64,000 bases of DNA from Chrysogorgia sp. JL179-B06 (GCA_035772405.1 JAYKKM010000193.1:984001-1048000), one strand, 5' to 3'; shown: positions 1 to 11,177, numbered from the stretch's first letter. Program-made: numbers and translations. The notes: generated from the letters alone by a model not told the origin.

Positions 1-57
1 TATTAATTATCCTAAATTTTAAAATCGCTCGGAATTGAGGATAATCGTTAATCCAAT

Positions 58-112
58 GTTAGAACCCAACCCAAACACAACAAAGATCCTAACCCTAACC
101 TCCCCCCGCCTA
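58..112 (-). repeat. Half copy of the GTTAGGATCTTTGTTG core repeat
   Basis: On the minus strand this reads GTTAGGATCTTTGTTGTG followed by TTGGGTTGG. The same core occurs as inverted pairs at 15090-15235 and 63323-63422 and as another half copy near 16660. The nearby AACCCTAACC looks telomeric, but only one or two units are present. Confidence 0.6.
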
Positions 113-1304
113 ATGGGTTTTCTAACCCCCGCCTAGCTAGTGGGTTTTCTAACCCTAACTCCCCGGTAGTATTTTCCCCGTCCCTAACCCCACCCATCCA
201 CTCCCCTACTTGAGGTGATAGTAATTGACTGTTATACGCATACGCGACTCTCACAATCGTCCTGCCAAAGTTGTCCGCTGTACTGTAAGCTAGCAGCCGC
301 ACATTTGTACATATCTCGACCATGATCTAGTGCCGACCATGATGAAATAATATCAACGTTAAAATACAAAATGGCATGTAGTCGACATTGTAATCCAAAA
401 CTGCCATTCTATCCGATTATTCCTCGATACTATTCTAATGTTAGACCCACATTTCAAATATTTATGTATACTAAACAGTGCTATAAATATATATATACTT
501 TTAGAGTTTTAGTTTATGAGCACACCCGCTTTGTACATATTGAATACACTTTGTATACTGTTTACACTTGACCAACCAATGATCAGATCAGACTGACTTT
601 TAGTTCCGATCATAGTTTTTTTCTGCAGGTTGTTCACATGGGTCTGGCCTGAGATTCAATTGATGTTGGTCTAGCAACCAACCCGAACACTTGATACAAA
701 TTGCCTGATACAAATTTTCCATGTAAACAAGATCTAAGTCTGATCCGGCTTATTATATAAGGAGCATAAAAGTTCTAAGAGTTGTATGTAGTAAGAATAT
801 CAGCATTGGAATCTCAATATTAACATGAATATTAATTGGTTGATGATGGACATATTTATTATATATATATTAATATATATATTCTTTAATCTTTAAACAG
901 GATGCCTCATCACTAATAGCGTAGAGTCTGGCTGCTATTAATAGCTCAAAAAGCGAACAAACAAACCAAATTTGACTCCCAAATGTTGCAAATGAGCTAT
1001 TTCTTTTGTTATGGCCGCAATAATTATGGGTAAAAGCGGACAAACATCGGTACTGAAGTCATCTCGACGGAGCGCTATTACAGTGTTTTTCGTTAAGGGG
1101 GCTAACAAGATTTATGAACAATTAAGAAAATATGATAAAAGATAAGATAACAATAGTTAAAATTAAAACAAACTAAATTGAGAACCAAGACACAATATAA
1201 GAGTGCTATATATATAGACTAAACTAAAAATCCATTTTATACAAAGCGTTTTTCAGTGAAATGACCAACAGCAATACATGTTTCGACTTCAGAATTCGAC
1301 TTTA

Positions 1305-1330
1305 GGCTAGTTTCATATTTGAAACTAGCC
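1305..1330. repeat. Short perfect hairpin
   Basis: GGCTAGTTTCA (1305-1315) is followed after 4 bases by its exact reverse complement (1320-1330). No gene is adjacent, so it is not assigned as a terminator. Confidence 0.6.
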
Positions 1331-1663
1331 AAGGTTGAATGTGATCTTAGATTGTTACCGTGCTGAGATTGTCTGATCAGTGCGCATGATTGCTGAGATT
1401 GTCTGTTTGCGCTTACGGTAAATATCGACTGTGCTGAGATTTCTCATTTGCAAACTATGCGTGCATGCTTGATGCTTGGGAGTGGTGATTATGCAATCTA
1501 AGCACGGTCATGACAATCTCAGACCGCTACACGGCCGCTATCCGGTGCGTGTTGTGCTGTCCTAATATACTACAGCAGCTTACAACTTCTATCTTAACAT
1601 TCAATAGGATAATTTTTCCGATATTGGTGAATATCAAGTCGCTGCAAAATATTTACCTCCTAA

Positions 1664-1941
1664 GGTGCGTCACTCACATGTGCGTCACTCACATGTGCAC
1701 TTCTAAGTGTGCGTTACGCACATGGCGTCACGCACACCTGGTCTTTTAAATGTGCGTTACGCACAGCTGCACAAAATTTAATGTGCGTTACGCACACTTT
1801 TAAGATGCGTTTAAGATACGCACATGTGCGTCACGCACACCTGGACATTTAAATGTGTGTTACGCACATGTACGTCACGCACACCTGGACTTTTAAGTGT
1901 GCGTTACGCACATGTCCGTCACGCACTCCTGGAGTTTTAAG
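1664..1941. repeat. Tandem GTGCGTCACGCAC / GTGCGTTACGCAC array
   Basis: A degenerate array with a unit of about 40-45 bp, built from near-palindromic GTGCGTcACGCAC and GTGCGTtACGCAC blocks separated by CCTGGACTTTTAA-like spacers. Matching blocks occur at 8062-8190 and 8368-8450. In both places the array is followed by a GGCTCATTATTTG element end, which ties it to the helicase-encoding transposon. Confidence 0.75.
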
Positions 1942-2027
1942 TAGGCTCATTATTTGAGGGTATTGGGTCGGTTTGCGGGGGATGGCAAGGGAGACGCGAG
2001 GCGGTAAGGACACGAGGTGGTAAGGGC
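1942..2027 (+). mobile_element. Terminal fragment of the helicase-encoding DNA transposon
   Basis: The stretch beginning GTAGGCTCATTATTTGAGGG and continuing through AGACGCGAGGCGGTAAGG matches 8459-8550, the left end of a helicase-bearing element. Fold-back element A interrupts this copy at about 2027. Confidence 0.6.
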
Positions 2028-3639
2028 GCCCACTTCACCGTAACAAAGGGATGCCGCCTCATTAGTATTTCAATAGAACAATAGGCAGAACAAAGAGCGT
2101 TGCGTACAAAAAAGTAATTAGTATTGTTAGCGTGACCAACGCATAGCATGCCCCTTTATTAGATATTCCGTGTGAGGGACGGAAGTAATTACCTCTAAGC
2201 CTCTTTCACCTTTACGATCCCTAACCCTAGTCTCGTGTACTTTTGGGACCCCATCGTATACTTAGGCGGTTCTCTCTGTGAAGAAATTAGCGTTAAGAAC
2301 TAGCCCTATTCCGCCTTCATAACCCTAAATTTAATTATATATTTTGAATATCACCGATTTCAATTCCTACTCCTTGACTCTCATTGGGAGTCGTGCGATT
2401 GCCTGAGCGTTCGACTGAACCTACAGTATATGTCTTCGTTCGAATGAACCTGTGTTTTCACCGCTAAGAGATGAACCCTAATAATTTTGGGCGTATTATG
2501 GCTTATCTCGCTTTAGTGTACACAATTCCTATGATGAAGAAACACTTCGGGAAACAGTGCGAAGAACTCTTCAAGATCTCAAACACATTTGACTTGGAAA
2601 AAATATAAAGTTAATCGTCTTGGTTAAATTGCATGACTCGGCTATTTTATGACGCCGTTGTCATGATGCATATTCACGTTGTTGAGGTTAAGATTTGCAT
2701 ACATGTTCATGAATTTGGCCGAATTATCGCTAATTATATCTCGCGTTAATGCACGGGATTCCAATGGAGGAAGAACCCCTTCGGGAAACAGTGTGAAGAA
2801 CTGTTCAAGATCTCAAACGCATTGACATAGAAAAATAATAAGTCGTTACTTAGTTTTGGCGTAAAGTATTCTGAAGAAACCATTCGCAAAATGATCAGGA
2901 ATTACAAAATAAGGTTTCCTGGCAGAAGAAGTATTATATCTAAGAGTTTTAAATTGGTTGAACGGTTTTACTTCATAGAGAACGACGGAGCGAGGAGTTA
3001 GAACGAGGATATAAAGCGGACTAACTCTAGCAGCTTGAATAAATTTGTCCACCTGATCTTAGATAATAAAAGCGTGGGAGTCATTAAGCGTAATTAAAGG
3101 ATTACATGTTTGATAGCGTAAGCGTTCAAATTGGCAGAAATAACTTGCCGAGTAATAATTTCTGGGGAATTATCACTTATCGAACCTTCGTTTATCGATT
3201 AAGCGATTCATGTGTCGAAGAAACACTTTGGGAAGCAGTGTGAACAACTGTTCAAGATCTCAAACATAGTAATAACGACGCTGTACTACGGTCTGATTTG
3301 AATATTGGTTGGTTTTGAATGAGAGGAAGACGTTAAAAAGTCATTAGTCTGCTGTGCTTCAACAACTTTACGCCTGATTTGAATATTAGTTAATTAGGTT
3401 TGAACGAGAAAAGGTCATTAAAAGGTTATTAGGAAAGGCGAATGCGTGGGTTCGAATTCGTTTCGTCTAACGATTACAAGGCTGCGTTTTTGGTTTACTA
3501 GCAATCGGAGAGATATTTGCGACTCCAATGAACTTTGTTCACGGTCTATCTCGTTGTTGGGAGAAAAAATGGGCCTGGTTTGACTGATCTTTCTGCCAGG
3601 GATGTTGACGCAAAACACGTTTTAATATCAGCGTTGTCT

Positions 3640-4632
3640 TATCCTTATCCTTATCTTTATCCTTATCTTAATTTATCCTTATCTTTATCTTTATCTTTAT
3701 CCTTATCCTTATCTTTATCCTTATCTTTATCCTTATCCTTATCCTTATCCTTATCTTTATCTTTATCCTTATCCTTATCCTTATCTTTATCTTTATCCTT
3801 ATCCTTATTTTTATCCTTATCTTTATCCTTATCCTTATCCTTATCTTTATCCTTATCTTTATCTTTATCTTTATCTTTATCTTTATCTTTATCTTTATCT
3901 TTATCTTTATCTTTATCTTTATCTTTATCTTTATCCTTATTTTTATCCTTATCTTTATCCTTATCCTTATCTTTATCTTTATCCTTATCTTTATCTTTAT
4001 CTTTATCTTTATCTTTATCCTTATCCTTATCCTTATCCTTATCCTTATCCTTATCCTTATCCTTATCCTCTTTATCTTTATCTTTATCCTTATCCTTATC
4101 CTTATCCTTATCTTTATCCTTATCTTTATCCTTATCATTATCCTTATCCTTATCCTTATCCTTATCCTTATCCTTATCCTTATCCTTATCCTTATCCTTA
4201 TCCTTATCCTTATCCTTATCCTTATCCTTATCCTTATCCTTATCCTTATCCTTATCCTTATCTTTATCTTTATCCTTATCTTTATCTTTATCCTTATCTT
4301 TATCCTCATCCTTATCATTATCCTTATCTTTATCCTTATCCTTATCTTTATCCTTATCTTTATCCTTATCCTTATCTTTATCCTTATCTTTATACTTATC
4401 CTTATCCTTATCTTTATCTTTATCCTTATCTTTATCCTCATCCTTATCTTTATCTTTATCCTTATCTTTATCTTTATCTTTATCTTTATCCTTATCTTTA
4501 TCCTTATCTTCATCCTTATCCTTATCTTTATCCTTATCCTTATCTTTATCCTTATCTTTATCCTTATCTTTATCCTTATCCTTATCTTTATCCTTATCTT
4601 TATCCTTATCCTAATCCTTATCCTTATCCTTA
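3640..4632 (+). repeat. Hexamer satellite (TTATCC/TTATCT)n
   Basis: About 1 kb of near-perfect 6-bp repeats, alternating TTATCC and TTATCT with occasional TTATTT or TCATCC variants. The very long Leu-Ser or Arg-Ile open frames across it are artefacts of the 6-bp period. Confidence 0.97.
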
Positions 4633-5304
4633 TTCTGATCAGGGATGATCTATGATTCGGGATGATCTTTGATCAGGGATGATCTTTGATCAGGGATGAT
4701 CTTTGATCCAGGATGATCTTTGATAAGGGATGATCTTTGATCAGGGATGATCTCTGATCAAAGATCATCCCTGCTCAAAGATTGATCATCTCTGATCAAA
4801 GATCATCCCTTACAAAGATCATCCCGGATCAAAGATCATCCCTGATCAAAGATCATCCCTGATCCAAGATTATCCGGATCAAAGATCATCCCTGATCAAA
4901 GATCATCCGGATCAAAGATCATCCCTGATCAAAGATCATCCTTGATCCAAGATTATCCCTGATCAAAGATCATCCCTGATCCAAGATTATCGGGATCAAA
5001 GATCATCCCTGATCAAAGATCATCCGGATCAAAGATCATCCCTGATCAAATATCATCCTTGATCCAAGATTATCCCTGATCAAAGATCATCGCTGATCAA
5101 AGATCATCCCTGATCAAAGATCATCCGGATAAAAGATCATACCTGATCAGAGATCATCCTGGATCAAAGATCATCCCTGATCAAAGATCATCCCGAATCA
5201 AAGATCATCCCTGATCAAAGATCAATCCTGATCAAAGATCATCCGATCAAAGATCATCCCTGATCAAAGATCATCCCGAATCATATATCATCCCTGATCA
5301 GAAT
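4633..5304. repeat. 17-bp satellite GATCAAAGATCATCCCT at the centre of element A
   Basis: About 35 degenerate copies of a 16-18-bp unit. The first units read GATCAGGGATGATCTTT; after about 4760 the polarity reverses to GATCAAAGATCATCCCT. The symmetry switch marks the fold-back point. The unit contains many GATC sites and is partly self-complementary. Confidence 0.93.
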
Positions 5305-5975
5305 AAAGATAAGAATAAGGATTAGGATAAGGATAAAAATAAGGATAAAGATAAGGATAAGGATAAAGATAAGGATAAAGATAAGGATAAGGATAAAGAT
5401 AAGGATAAAGATGAGGATAAGGATAAGGATAAAGATGAGGATAAAGATAAGGATAAAGATAAGGATAAAGATAAGGATAAGGATAAAGATAAGGATAAAG
5501 ATAAGGATAAAGATAAAGATAAGGATAAAGATAAGGATAAGGATAAAGATAAGGATAAAGATAAGGATAAGGATAAGGATAAAGATAAGGATAAAGATAA
5601 GGATAAGGATAAAGATGAGGATAAAGATAAGGATAAGGATAAAGATAAGGATAAAGATAAAGATAAGGATAAGGATAAAGATAAGGATAAAGATAAGGAT
5701 AAGGATAAAGATAATGATAAGGATAAGCATAAGGATAAAGATGAGGATAAGGATAAGTATAAAGATAAGGATAAAGATAAGGATAAGGATAAGGATAAAG
5801 ATAAGGATAAAGATAAAGATAAAGATAAAGATAAGGATAAGGATAAGGATAAGGATAAAGATAATGATAAAGATAAGGATAAAGATAAGGATAAAGATAA
5901 AGATAAAGATAAGGATAAAGATAAAGATCAGGATAAATTAAGATAAGGATAAAGATAAGGATAAGGATAAGACAA
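5305..5975 (-). repeat. Mirror hexamer satellite (GGATAA/AGATAA)n
   Basis: Reverse complement of the array at 3640-4632 but about 300 bp shorter. The arm lengths differ through repeat-number change, while the non-satellite parts of the two arms stay closely matched. Confidence 0.95.
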
Positions 5976-6440
5976 CGCTAATATTAAAGCGTGTTTTGCG
6001 TCAACATCCCTGGCAGAAAGATCAGTCAAACCAGGCCCATTTCTTCTCCCAACAACGAGATAGACCGTGAACAAAGTTCATTGGAGTCGCAAATATCTCT
6101 CCGATTGCTAGTTAACCAAAAACGCAGCCTTGTGATCGTTAGACGAAACGAATTCGAACTCACGCATTTGCCTTTACCTAATGACCTTTTAATGACTTTT
6201 TCTCGTTCAAACCTAATTAACTAATATTCAAATCAGGCGTAAAGTTGTTGAAGCACAGCAGACTAATGACTTTTTAACGTCTTCCTCTCGTTCAAAACCA
6301 ACCAATATTTAAATCAGACCGTAGCACAGCGTCGTTATTACTATGTCGTTATTACACTGCTTCCCAAAGTGTTTCTTTGACACATGAATCGCTTAATCGA
6401 TAAACGAAGGTTCGATAAGTGATAATTCCCCCGAAATTAT

Positions 6441-6595
6441 GGGTAAATACGTACCTAAAATGAACAGGTTTTGTGATTGGCTATATGGAACAAAAGTGAT
6501 AGGGTTAGGACATTGGTTTCTTTGTGGTTGATTCTATTGTTTTATTGTTTGAATCAACCAATCACAAAACTTGATAGTATAGGTAGGTGATGACC
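6441..6595. mobile_element. Short TIR element (MITE) inserted in the right arm of element A
   Basis: About 155 bp with imperfect inverted ends (GGGTAAATACGTACCTA and TAGGTAGGTGATGACCC) flanked by the direct repeat CGAAATTAT at 6432-6440 and 6596-6604. The left arm of A has the uninterrupted site near 3160-3180. The 9-bp duplication suggests a Mutator-like origin. The insertion postdates formation of the palindrome. Confidence 0.7.
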
Positions 6596-7737
6596 CGAAA
6601 TTATTACTCGGCAAGTTATTTCTGCCAATTTGAACGCTTATGCTATCAAACATGTAATCCTTTAATTACGCTTAATGACTCCCACGCTTTTATTATCTAA
6701 GATCAGGTGGACAAATTTATTCAAGCTGCTAGAGTTAGTTCGCTTTATATCCTCGTTCTAACTCCTCGCTCCATCGTTCTCTATGAAGTCTTTCAACCAA
6801 TTTAAAACTCTTAGATATAATACTTCTTCTGCCAGGAAACCTTATTTTGTAATTCCTGATCATTTTGCGAATGGTTTCTTCAAAATACTTTGCGCCAAAA
6901 CTAAGTAACGACTTATTATTTTTCTATGTCAATGCGTTTGAGATCTTGAACAGTTCTTCACACTGTTTCCCGAAGGGTTTCTTCCTCCATTGGAATCCCG
7001 TGCATTAACGCGAGATATAATTAGCGATAATTCGGCCAAATTCATGAACATGTATGCAAATCTTAACCTCAACAACGTGAATATACATCATGACAACGGC
7101 GTTATAAAATAACCGAGACATCCAATTTCACCAAGACGATTAACTTTATATTTTTTCCAAGTCAAATGTGTTTGACATCTTGAACAGTTCTTCGCACTCC
7201 CGAAGTGTTTCTTCATCATAGGAATTGTGTGCACTAAAGCGAGATAAGCCATAATACGGCCAAAATTATTAGGGTTCATCTCCTAGCGGTGAAAACACAG
7301 GTTCATTCGAACGAAGACATATAGGTTCAGTCGAACGCTCAGGCAATCGCACGACTCCCAATGAGAGTCAAGGAGTAGGAATTGAAATCGGTGATATTCC
7401 AAATATATAATTAAATTTATGGTTATGAAGGTGGAATAGGGCTAGTTCTTAACGCTAATTTCTTCACAGAGAGAACTACCTAAGTATACGATGGGGGTCC
7501 CAAAGGTACACGAGACTAGGGTTAGGGATCGTAAAGGTGAAAGAGGCTTAGAGGTAATTACTTCCGTCCCTCACACGGAATTTTAATAAGGGGGCATGCT
7601 ATGCGTTGGTCACGCTAACAATGCTAATTACTTTTTTGTACGCAACGCTCTTTGTTCTGCCTATTGTTCTATTGAAATACTAATGAGGCATGCCCTTTGT
7701 TACGGTGAAGTGGGGGGGGGGGGGGGGTTACCTATTG

Positions 7738-8458
7738 TCCAACTTATTTGAACCATCGAAAAGCAAAGAGCGTACGGATAAGTCGTGCCAATTTACTTCA
7801 AGGTATAGGCGTTATTTGTGATAAAAGCTCGTCTCTATCGGACAGATTGTGCAGGACATGCGCCGGTAAATTACGGAGAACTTGGGAAGGATATTCGATC
7901 GTTGTGAACACTTTAAACATACGTTGTCCTGACTGCGAGGTTGATGAAGCGGTCGACAAAGAAAATTATCAACCCAGCGAAGTTCGCGTGAAAAGGTGAC
8001 TGCCTTCCTCTGTCTCGACTTCAGAGCGAAGCCCTCGCATGCGGAAAACATTATTAATGTTTCACGCACATGAGCGTCACGCGCACCTGAACTTTTAAGG
8101 TGCGTTACGCACATGTGCGTCACGCACACCTGAACTTTTAAGTGTGTGTTACGCACATGTGCGTCATGCACACCTGGAGCTTTTTTCTTGTGAAGGATAT
8201 TCGTTCGTTGTGAACACTTTAAACGTACGTTGTCCTGACTGCGAGGTTGATGAAGCGGTCCGACAAAGAAAATTATCAATCCAGCGAAGTTCGCGTGAAA
8301 AGGTGCCTGCCTTCCTCTGTCTCGACTCCAGAGCGAAGCCCTCGCAGTGCGAAAAACATTATTAATGTTTCACGCACATGTGCACACCGGAACTTTTAAG
8401 GTGCGTTACGCACATGTCCGTCACGCACACCTGGACTTTTAAGTGTTAGTGTTAGCCT
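7738..8458 (+). mobile_element. Rearranged partial copies of the helicase-encoding transposon
   Basis: The 5' gene of the transposon is present here in pieces. 7741-8062 and 8192-8370 repeat each other and match 8898-9180. GTGCGTCACGCAC arrays lie between them (8062-8190, 8368-8450). The open frame 7748-7999 contains the half-domain DRLCRTCAGKLRRTWEGY, a Cys-rich segment that continues the domain seen at 8634-8993. These look like serial duplications and deletions, not intact genes. Confidence 0.6.
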
Positions 8459-8633
8459 GGCAGGCTCATTATTTGGGGGCATTGGTTCGGATGGTGGGGG
8501 GGGGGGGGGCAAGAGAGACGTGAGGCGGTAAGGAGACGAGGTGGTACGGGTGGGGAAAGGGGAGGTAAAATGAGCCTGGACGAAAAGAATACAAAAACGA
8601 GTTACGCCCATTCAAGCTAATCTAATTAATCAA

Positions 8634-8993
8634 ATGTCAAAATTAATCCAATTAGCGCTCACTGGAAGAGAGTTGGAGCACTTGGAGGCTTCATTTGCGT
8701 TTGTAAACAAAGCGCTACACTATACTATACTTGCAAACACACTGAAAGTCTCAATGTCAACAAACAAAGAAACTCCGAAAAAGTTTGATAGAGGAAGAAA
8801 ACCTGGAAAAAGGTCTGTCAACGACCTTTGTCGTTGTTGTTGCAAGACATCACTGGAAGTAAAGTACGGTGATACGTGGAAATCTGTCTCGAGTCCAACT
8901 TATTTGAACCATCGAAAAGCCAAGAGCGCACGGATAAGTCGTGCTAGTTTACTTCAAGTTATAGGCGTTATTTGTCAGGACATGTGCAGGTAA
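8634..8993 (+). pseudogene. Cys-rich N-terminal domain of a transposon protein (truncated)
   Basis: A 119-residue frame with a basic segment (about residues 49-60) and then the motif LCRCCCKTSLEVKYGD (about 66-81), which resembles the first half of a treble-clef or ZAD-like zinc domain. The second half (LSDRLCRTCAGKLRR) survives only in the copy at 7748-7999. This copy has a deletion before ICQDMCR and stops early. It lies on the strand opposite the helicase fragment inside the same element. DNA binding is inferred from the cysteine spacing only. Confidence 0.45.
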
Positions 8994-9178
8994 AATACGG
9001 AAAACTTGTGAAGGATATCAGTTCGTTCGTTGTGAACACTTTAAACGTACGTTGTCCTGACTGCGAGGTTGATGAAGCGGTCGTAAACATTTTTTTTAAA
9101 CCCAGAAAAGGTGCCTGCCTACCTCTGTCTTGACTCCAGAGCGAAGCCCTAGCATGCGAAAAACATTATTGATGTTTC

Positions 9179-9249
9179 ATCCAGCCAATGATTTGGAAAC
9201 TTCAATCCTTAATTATTAAGGATTGAAGTTTCCAAATCATTGGCTGGAT
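9179..9249. repeat. Perfect 35-bp inverted repeat with 1-base spacer
   Basis: 9179-9213 is exactly mirrored by 9215-9249. The arms start ATCCAGCCAATGATTTGG. Such a long perfect hairpin with no loop suggests a recent local inversion-duplication event. Confidence 0.9.
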
Positions 9250-9451
9250 CATCTAAAACTAGTCCTCGGAAATCGTTAGTTTACGAGCCTGTGAAAAAAC
9301 AAGAGTGAAGGTTTTCCAAATGGGAACACTGTTGTTATAACTCCTTCTCTAGAAGAAACTGATTCTATTAATCTCTTGAAGAATATAGCGGCTCAAAAAA
9401 TCGCAAGCTTTGGAAAACTGTGTATGGAGACATAACAACCTTAAACCTGAA

Positions 9452-9909
9452 CTACTGAAAGACTTGTGTACAACGAACCAAAGACTTGTGTAGATTTGAG
9501 CTGGAATCCTTTAATGAGTCAACGAAGCGTTTGTCGAGTATGCCGTCGGCTGATCCAAACACCAATTGATGTTTGGCTGATTTTACATCATCGATGTTGG
9601 CATCGAGAAATCTCTTATTTGGTCGTCGATGATGCTCTGTAACGGACAAACGACAACAGCCATTGCGGGTTGTTCTGCAACAAGAACAAGAAGTTGAAAT
9701 ATTAAATTCTTGCCGTAACCTGTCGGTAGAACAGCAAAAATGTCAATTCCGTCGAGAAGACAGTTAAGGGCAAGTCGTTGTCCTGCTTTTAACTTCAAAC
9801 TAAAGTTTAACTTTAGAGACAGCTCCTCCACAACAATATCTATCGCATTTGGTCGTCGTTGTTCATCCATTTTGCTCTTGTAAAACTGACACGGCAGGCT
9901 AATTTCCAC
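9452..9909 (-). pseudogene. RecQ-like DExH helicase fragment
   Basis: The frame from 9909 downward carries a conserved Gln region (about residue 44), the Walker A box AVLPTGYGKNLIFQ (59-72) and motif Ia VVVCPLQSIIDDQI (85-98), typical of superfamily-2 RecQ helicases. A frameshift near 9600 moves the reading to a second frame that continues to a segment ending SSNLHKSLV, just before the expected DExH motif II. Everything downstream is lost, so no ATPase activity is possible. It belongs to the transposon at 8459-10013, where helicases are thought to assist transposition. Confidence 0.7.
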
Positions 9910-10013
9910 AATTTCCGTTTTTAATAAGTATCAGCCAATGGGAATTTTGCGTCTTGATTTAGGACGCAGGCTCATTTTCCCTCCAATGCCCCCAAATAAT
10001 GAGCCTGCTCGCA

Positions 10014-10163
10014 GGCTACATTAAACATAACGATACATATGAAATCGAGAAGATTCTTAAGAAACGTGGAAAGTGGAAAAATGTAAATTATTTTGTAAAA
10101 TGGTCAGGTTACCCTGATAAATTTAATTCCTGGTTATCTGCTTCAGAAATAAAACATCTTTAA
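10014..10163 (+). pseudogene. Integrase C-terminal chromodomain (Polinton type)
   Basis: The open frame ending at TAA 10161-10163 reads YEIEKILKKRG and then YFVKWSGYPDKFNSWL, the canonical chromodomain core with its aromatic-cage Y/W/W positions. Chromodomains end the integrases of Polintons and of some Ty3/gypsy elements. The Polinton capsid genes immediately downstream favour the former. The catalytic core is absent, removed at the junction with the helicase transposon. Confidence 0.7.
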
Positions 10164-10210
10164 ACCACTGACTGTTTTTTATTTATTTTATTGTTGTTTT
10201 TGTGTTCGTG

Positions 10211-10972
10211 ATGAACAGAACACATTTTAACCTTACGCTTCGAAGCAATGCGTCCCTGTCCACGTTTCCGAGAGTTCGTCCACGAATTTCATGGTGAAAT
10301 TACCTCACACTAGCTATTGATCTGGGTGACTGGGAAGTCGGGCTGTATTCAATGACTTACTCTCATACACGGTATAATCTACAGGAATTAGATAGCCATG
10401 ACATATACATATATGCAGTGATGACGGGTATTCATTTTTACGGCTATTGTCGACTATGGATATTATGAAACGACGAAAGATCTAGTTAACTCAGTAAATA
10501 TGGCCTTGTCAAAAGAAACAAAGGGAAATGTTTCAATGACTTTTGGTGATCGGACAGAGAGTAACGGATCTCGTAAAACATGGTTACCAGTTCGCCATGT
10601 CAGAGAGAATGTCGGTTTTATTGGGATTTGGAGGGAAGGAAGTAAAGATTACAAAGACGACCTTGAGTCCATATGTTGCGGACATCAGTGGCGCGATGAA
10701 TTCGATTTACACTTACTGTGACATTGTGCAACCACAATTAGTGGGTGATTCGAATGTTAAATTGCAAAGAACTGTCCCTATCGAAGGAAAAATGGGCGAA
10801 GTGATTACTAGAACGTACAGCAATATGCAGTATGTACCTGTCCAAAGGAACTCATTTGAAGACATCGAGATTCTTTTGCGAAGTGACACAGGACTTCCTA
10901 TGCCATTTGAACGTTGAAAGGTGTTAGAGACACTTCGTTTCAAACAGCAAAATCCCCCCTACTTTATGTAAA
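10211..10972 (+). pseudogene. Polinton minor capsid (penton-like) protein, broken
   Basis: A start ATG lies at 10211 (MNRTHFNLTL). A frameshift near 10290 leads to a frame with LGDWEVGLYSMTYSHTRYNL. Further breaks precede the frame 10543-10917, which holds IYTYCDIVQPQLVGD and RTYSNMQYVPVQ and ends PMPFER at an in-frame TGA (10915-10917), with 17 more codons to TAA. These features match the jelly-roll minor capsid protein of Polintons. At least two frameshifts and one nonsense codon make it non-functional. Confidence 0.7.
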
Positions 10973-10973
10973 G

Positions 10974-11159
10974 ATGAGTCATTCAGATCGCTACACTCGT
11001 TATTATCTGGATCAGCAACAAGGGAATGGGATGCCCGTTTTTATGGGTAGTCCTTGGCAAATTGGACATGGACAAGTGGGCTACGGTTTGGGAGGACGTT
11101 TTCGGAGTGTTGCGAGAGCAGTCAAGCGTATGGTTAAATGTGGCTTGAAACATATATGA
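10974..11159 (+). CDS. PX-like (adenovirus pX/pVI-like) small basic virion protein of the Polinton
   Basis: A 61-residue frame starts at ATG 10974, directly after the minor capsid remnant. It has a Tyr-rich start (DRYTRYYLDQQQG), a Gly-rich middle (IGHGQVGYGLGGRFRSV) and a basic amphipathic tail. Small proteins with this layout sit between the two capsid genes of Polintons and resemble adenoviral membrane-lytic or core peptides. The frame is uninterrupted but ends early, so it may be C-terminally truncated. Function is inferred from composition and position. Confidence 0.6.
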   Translation: MSHSDRYTRYYLDQQQGNGMPVFMGSPWQIGHGQVGYGLGGRFRSVARAVKRMVKCGLKHI

Positions 11160-11177
11160 GTTTAGCAAGGAAAGTGG

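Larger units (their letters stand above)
1..1660. other. Non-coding stretch, no gene recognised
   Basis: AT-rich DNA with only short unconvincing open frames. It holds a half copy of a dispersed core motif (about 60-110), a TA-rich stretch near 855-885, a small perfect hairpin at 1305-1330, and several copies of GTGCTGAGATT between about 1362 and 1440 with one inverted copy near 1510. Nothing here resembles a known protein. Confidence 0.6.
2028..7727. mobile_element. Fold-back element A: long inverted repeat around satellite DNA
   Basis: A roughly 5.7-kb palindromic structure. The left arm (about 2028-4632) recurs in reverse complement as the right arm (about 5305-7727). For example, 2473-2545 mirrors 7197-7277 and 2152-2295 mirrors 7451-7595. 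The unique outer parts of the arms are about 1.6 and 1.75 kb, and the inner parts are hexamer satellite. The right end is a run of 16 G; the left end has only CCC at the matching place. Subterminal CACCGT..CAAAGGGATGCCGCC is shared with element B. No convincing protein is encoded. Three degenerate repeats of CTTCGGGAAACAGTG lie in each arm. No target-site duplication could be fixed, because both flanks are rearranged helicase-element DNA. Confidence 0.8.
8459..10013. mobile_element. Helicase-bearing DNA transposon with inverted ends
   Basis: The left end GCAGGCTCATTATTTGGGGG (8459 on) recurs in reverse complement at 9985-10013. Each end also contains an internal inverted TCATTTT/AAAATGAGCC motif, so the termini are about 120-bp foldable blocks, the left one with a long G run. 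Inside are a Cys-rich N-terminal ORF on + and a RecQ-like helicase fragment on -. The class is uncertain; Academ-type elements carry helicases, but no transposase core is visible. The right end abuts a Polinton integrase fragment. Confidence 0.55.

Noticed and set aside
60..170. Telomere at the window start
   Set aside because: Only isolated AACCCTAACC units are present, within a dispersed core repeat; no continuous TTAGGG array.
1664..1941. CRISPR-like array of palindromic repeats
   Set aside because: Spacers are themselves repetitive and variable in length, there are no cas genes, and the context is eukaryotic transposon DNA.
3535..4614. Very long Leu-Ser and Arg-Ile/Lys-Ile open frames on both strands (also 5281-5941)
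   Set aside because: Produced by the 6-bp period of the TTATCC/TTATCT satellite; no stop can arise in these frames.
7088..7279. Protein-coding genes in the arms of element A
   Set aside because: Frames are short and differ between the two arms through substitutions and indels; no family resemblance.
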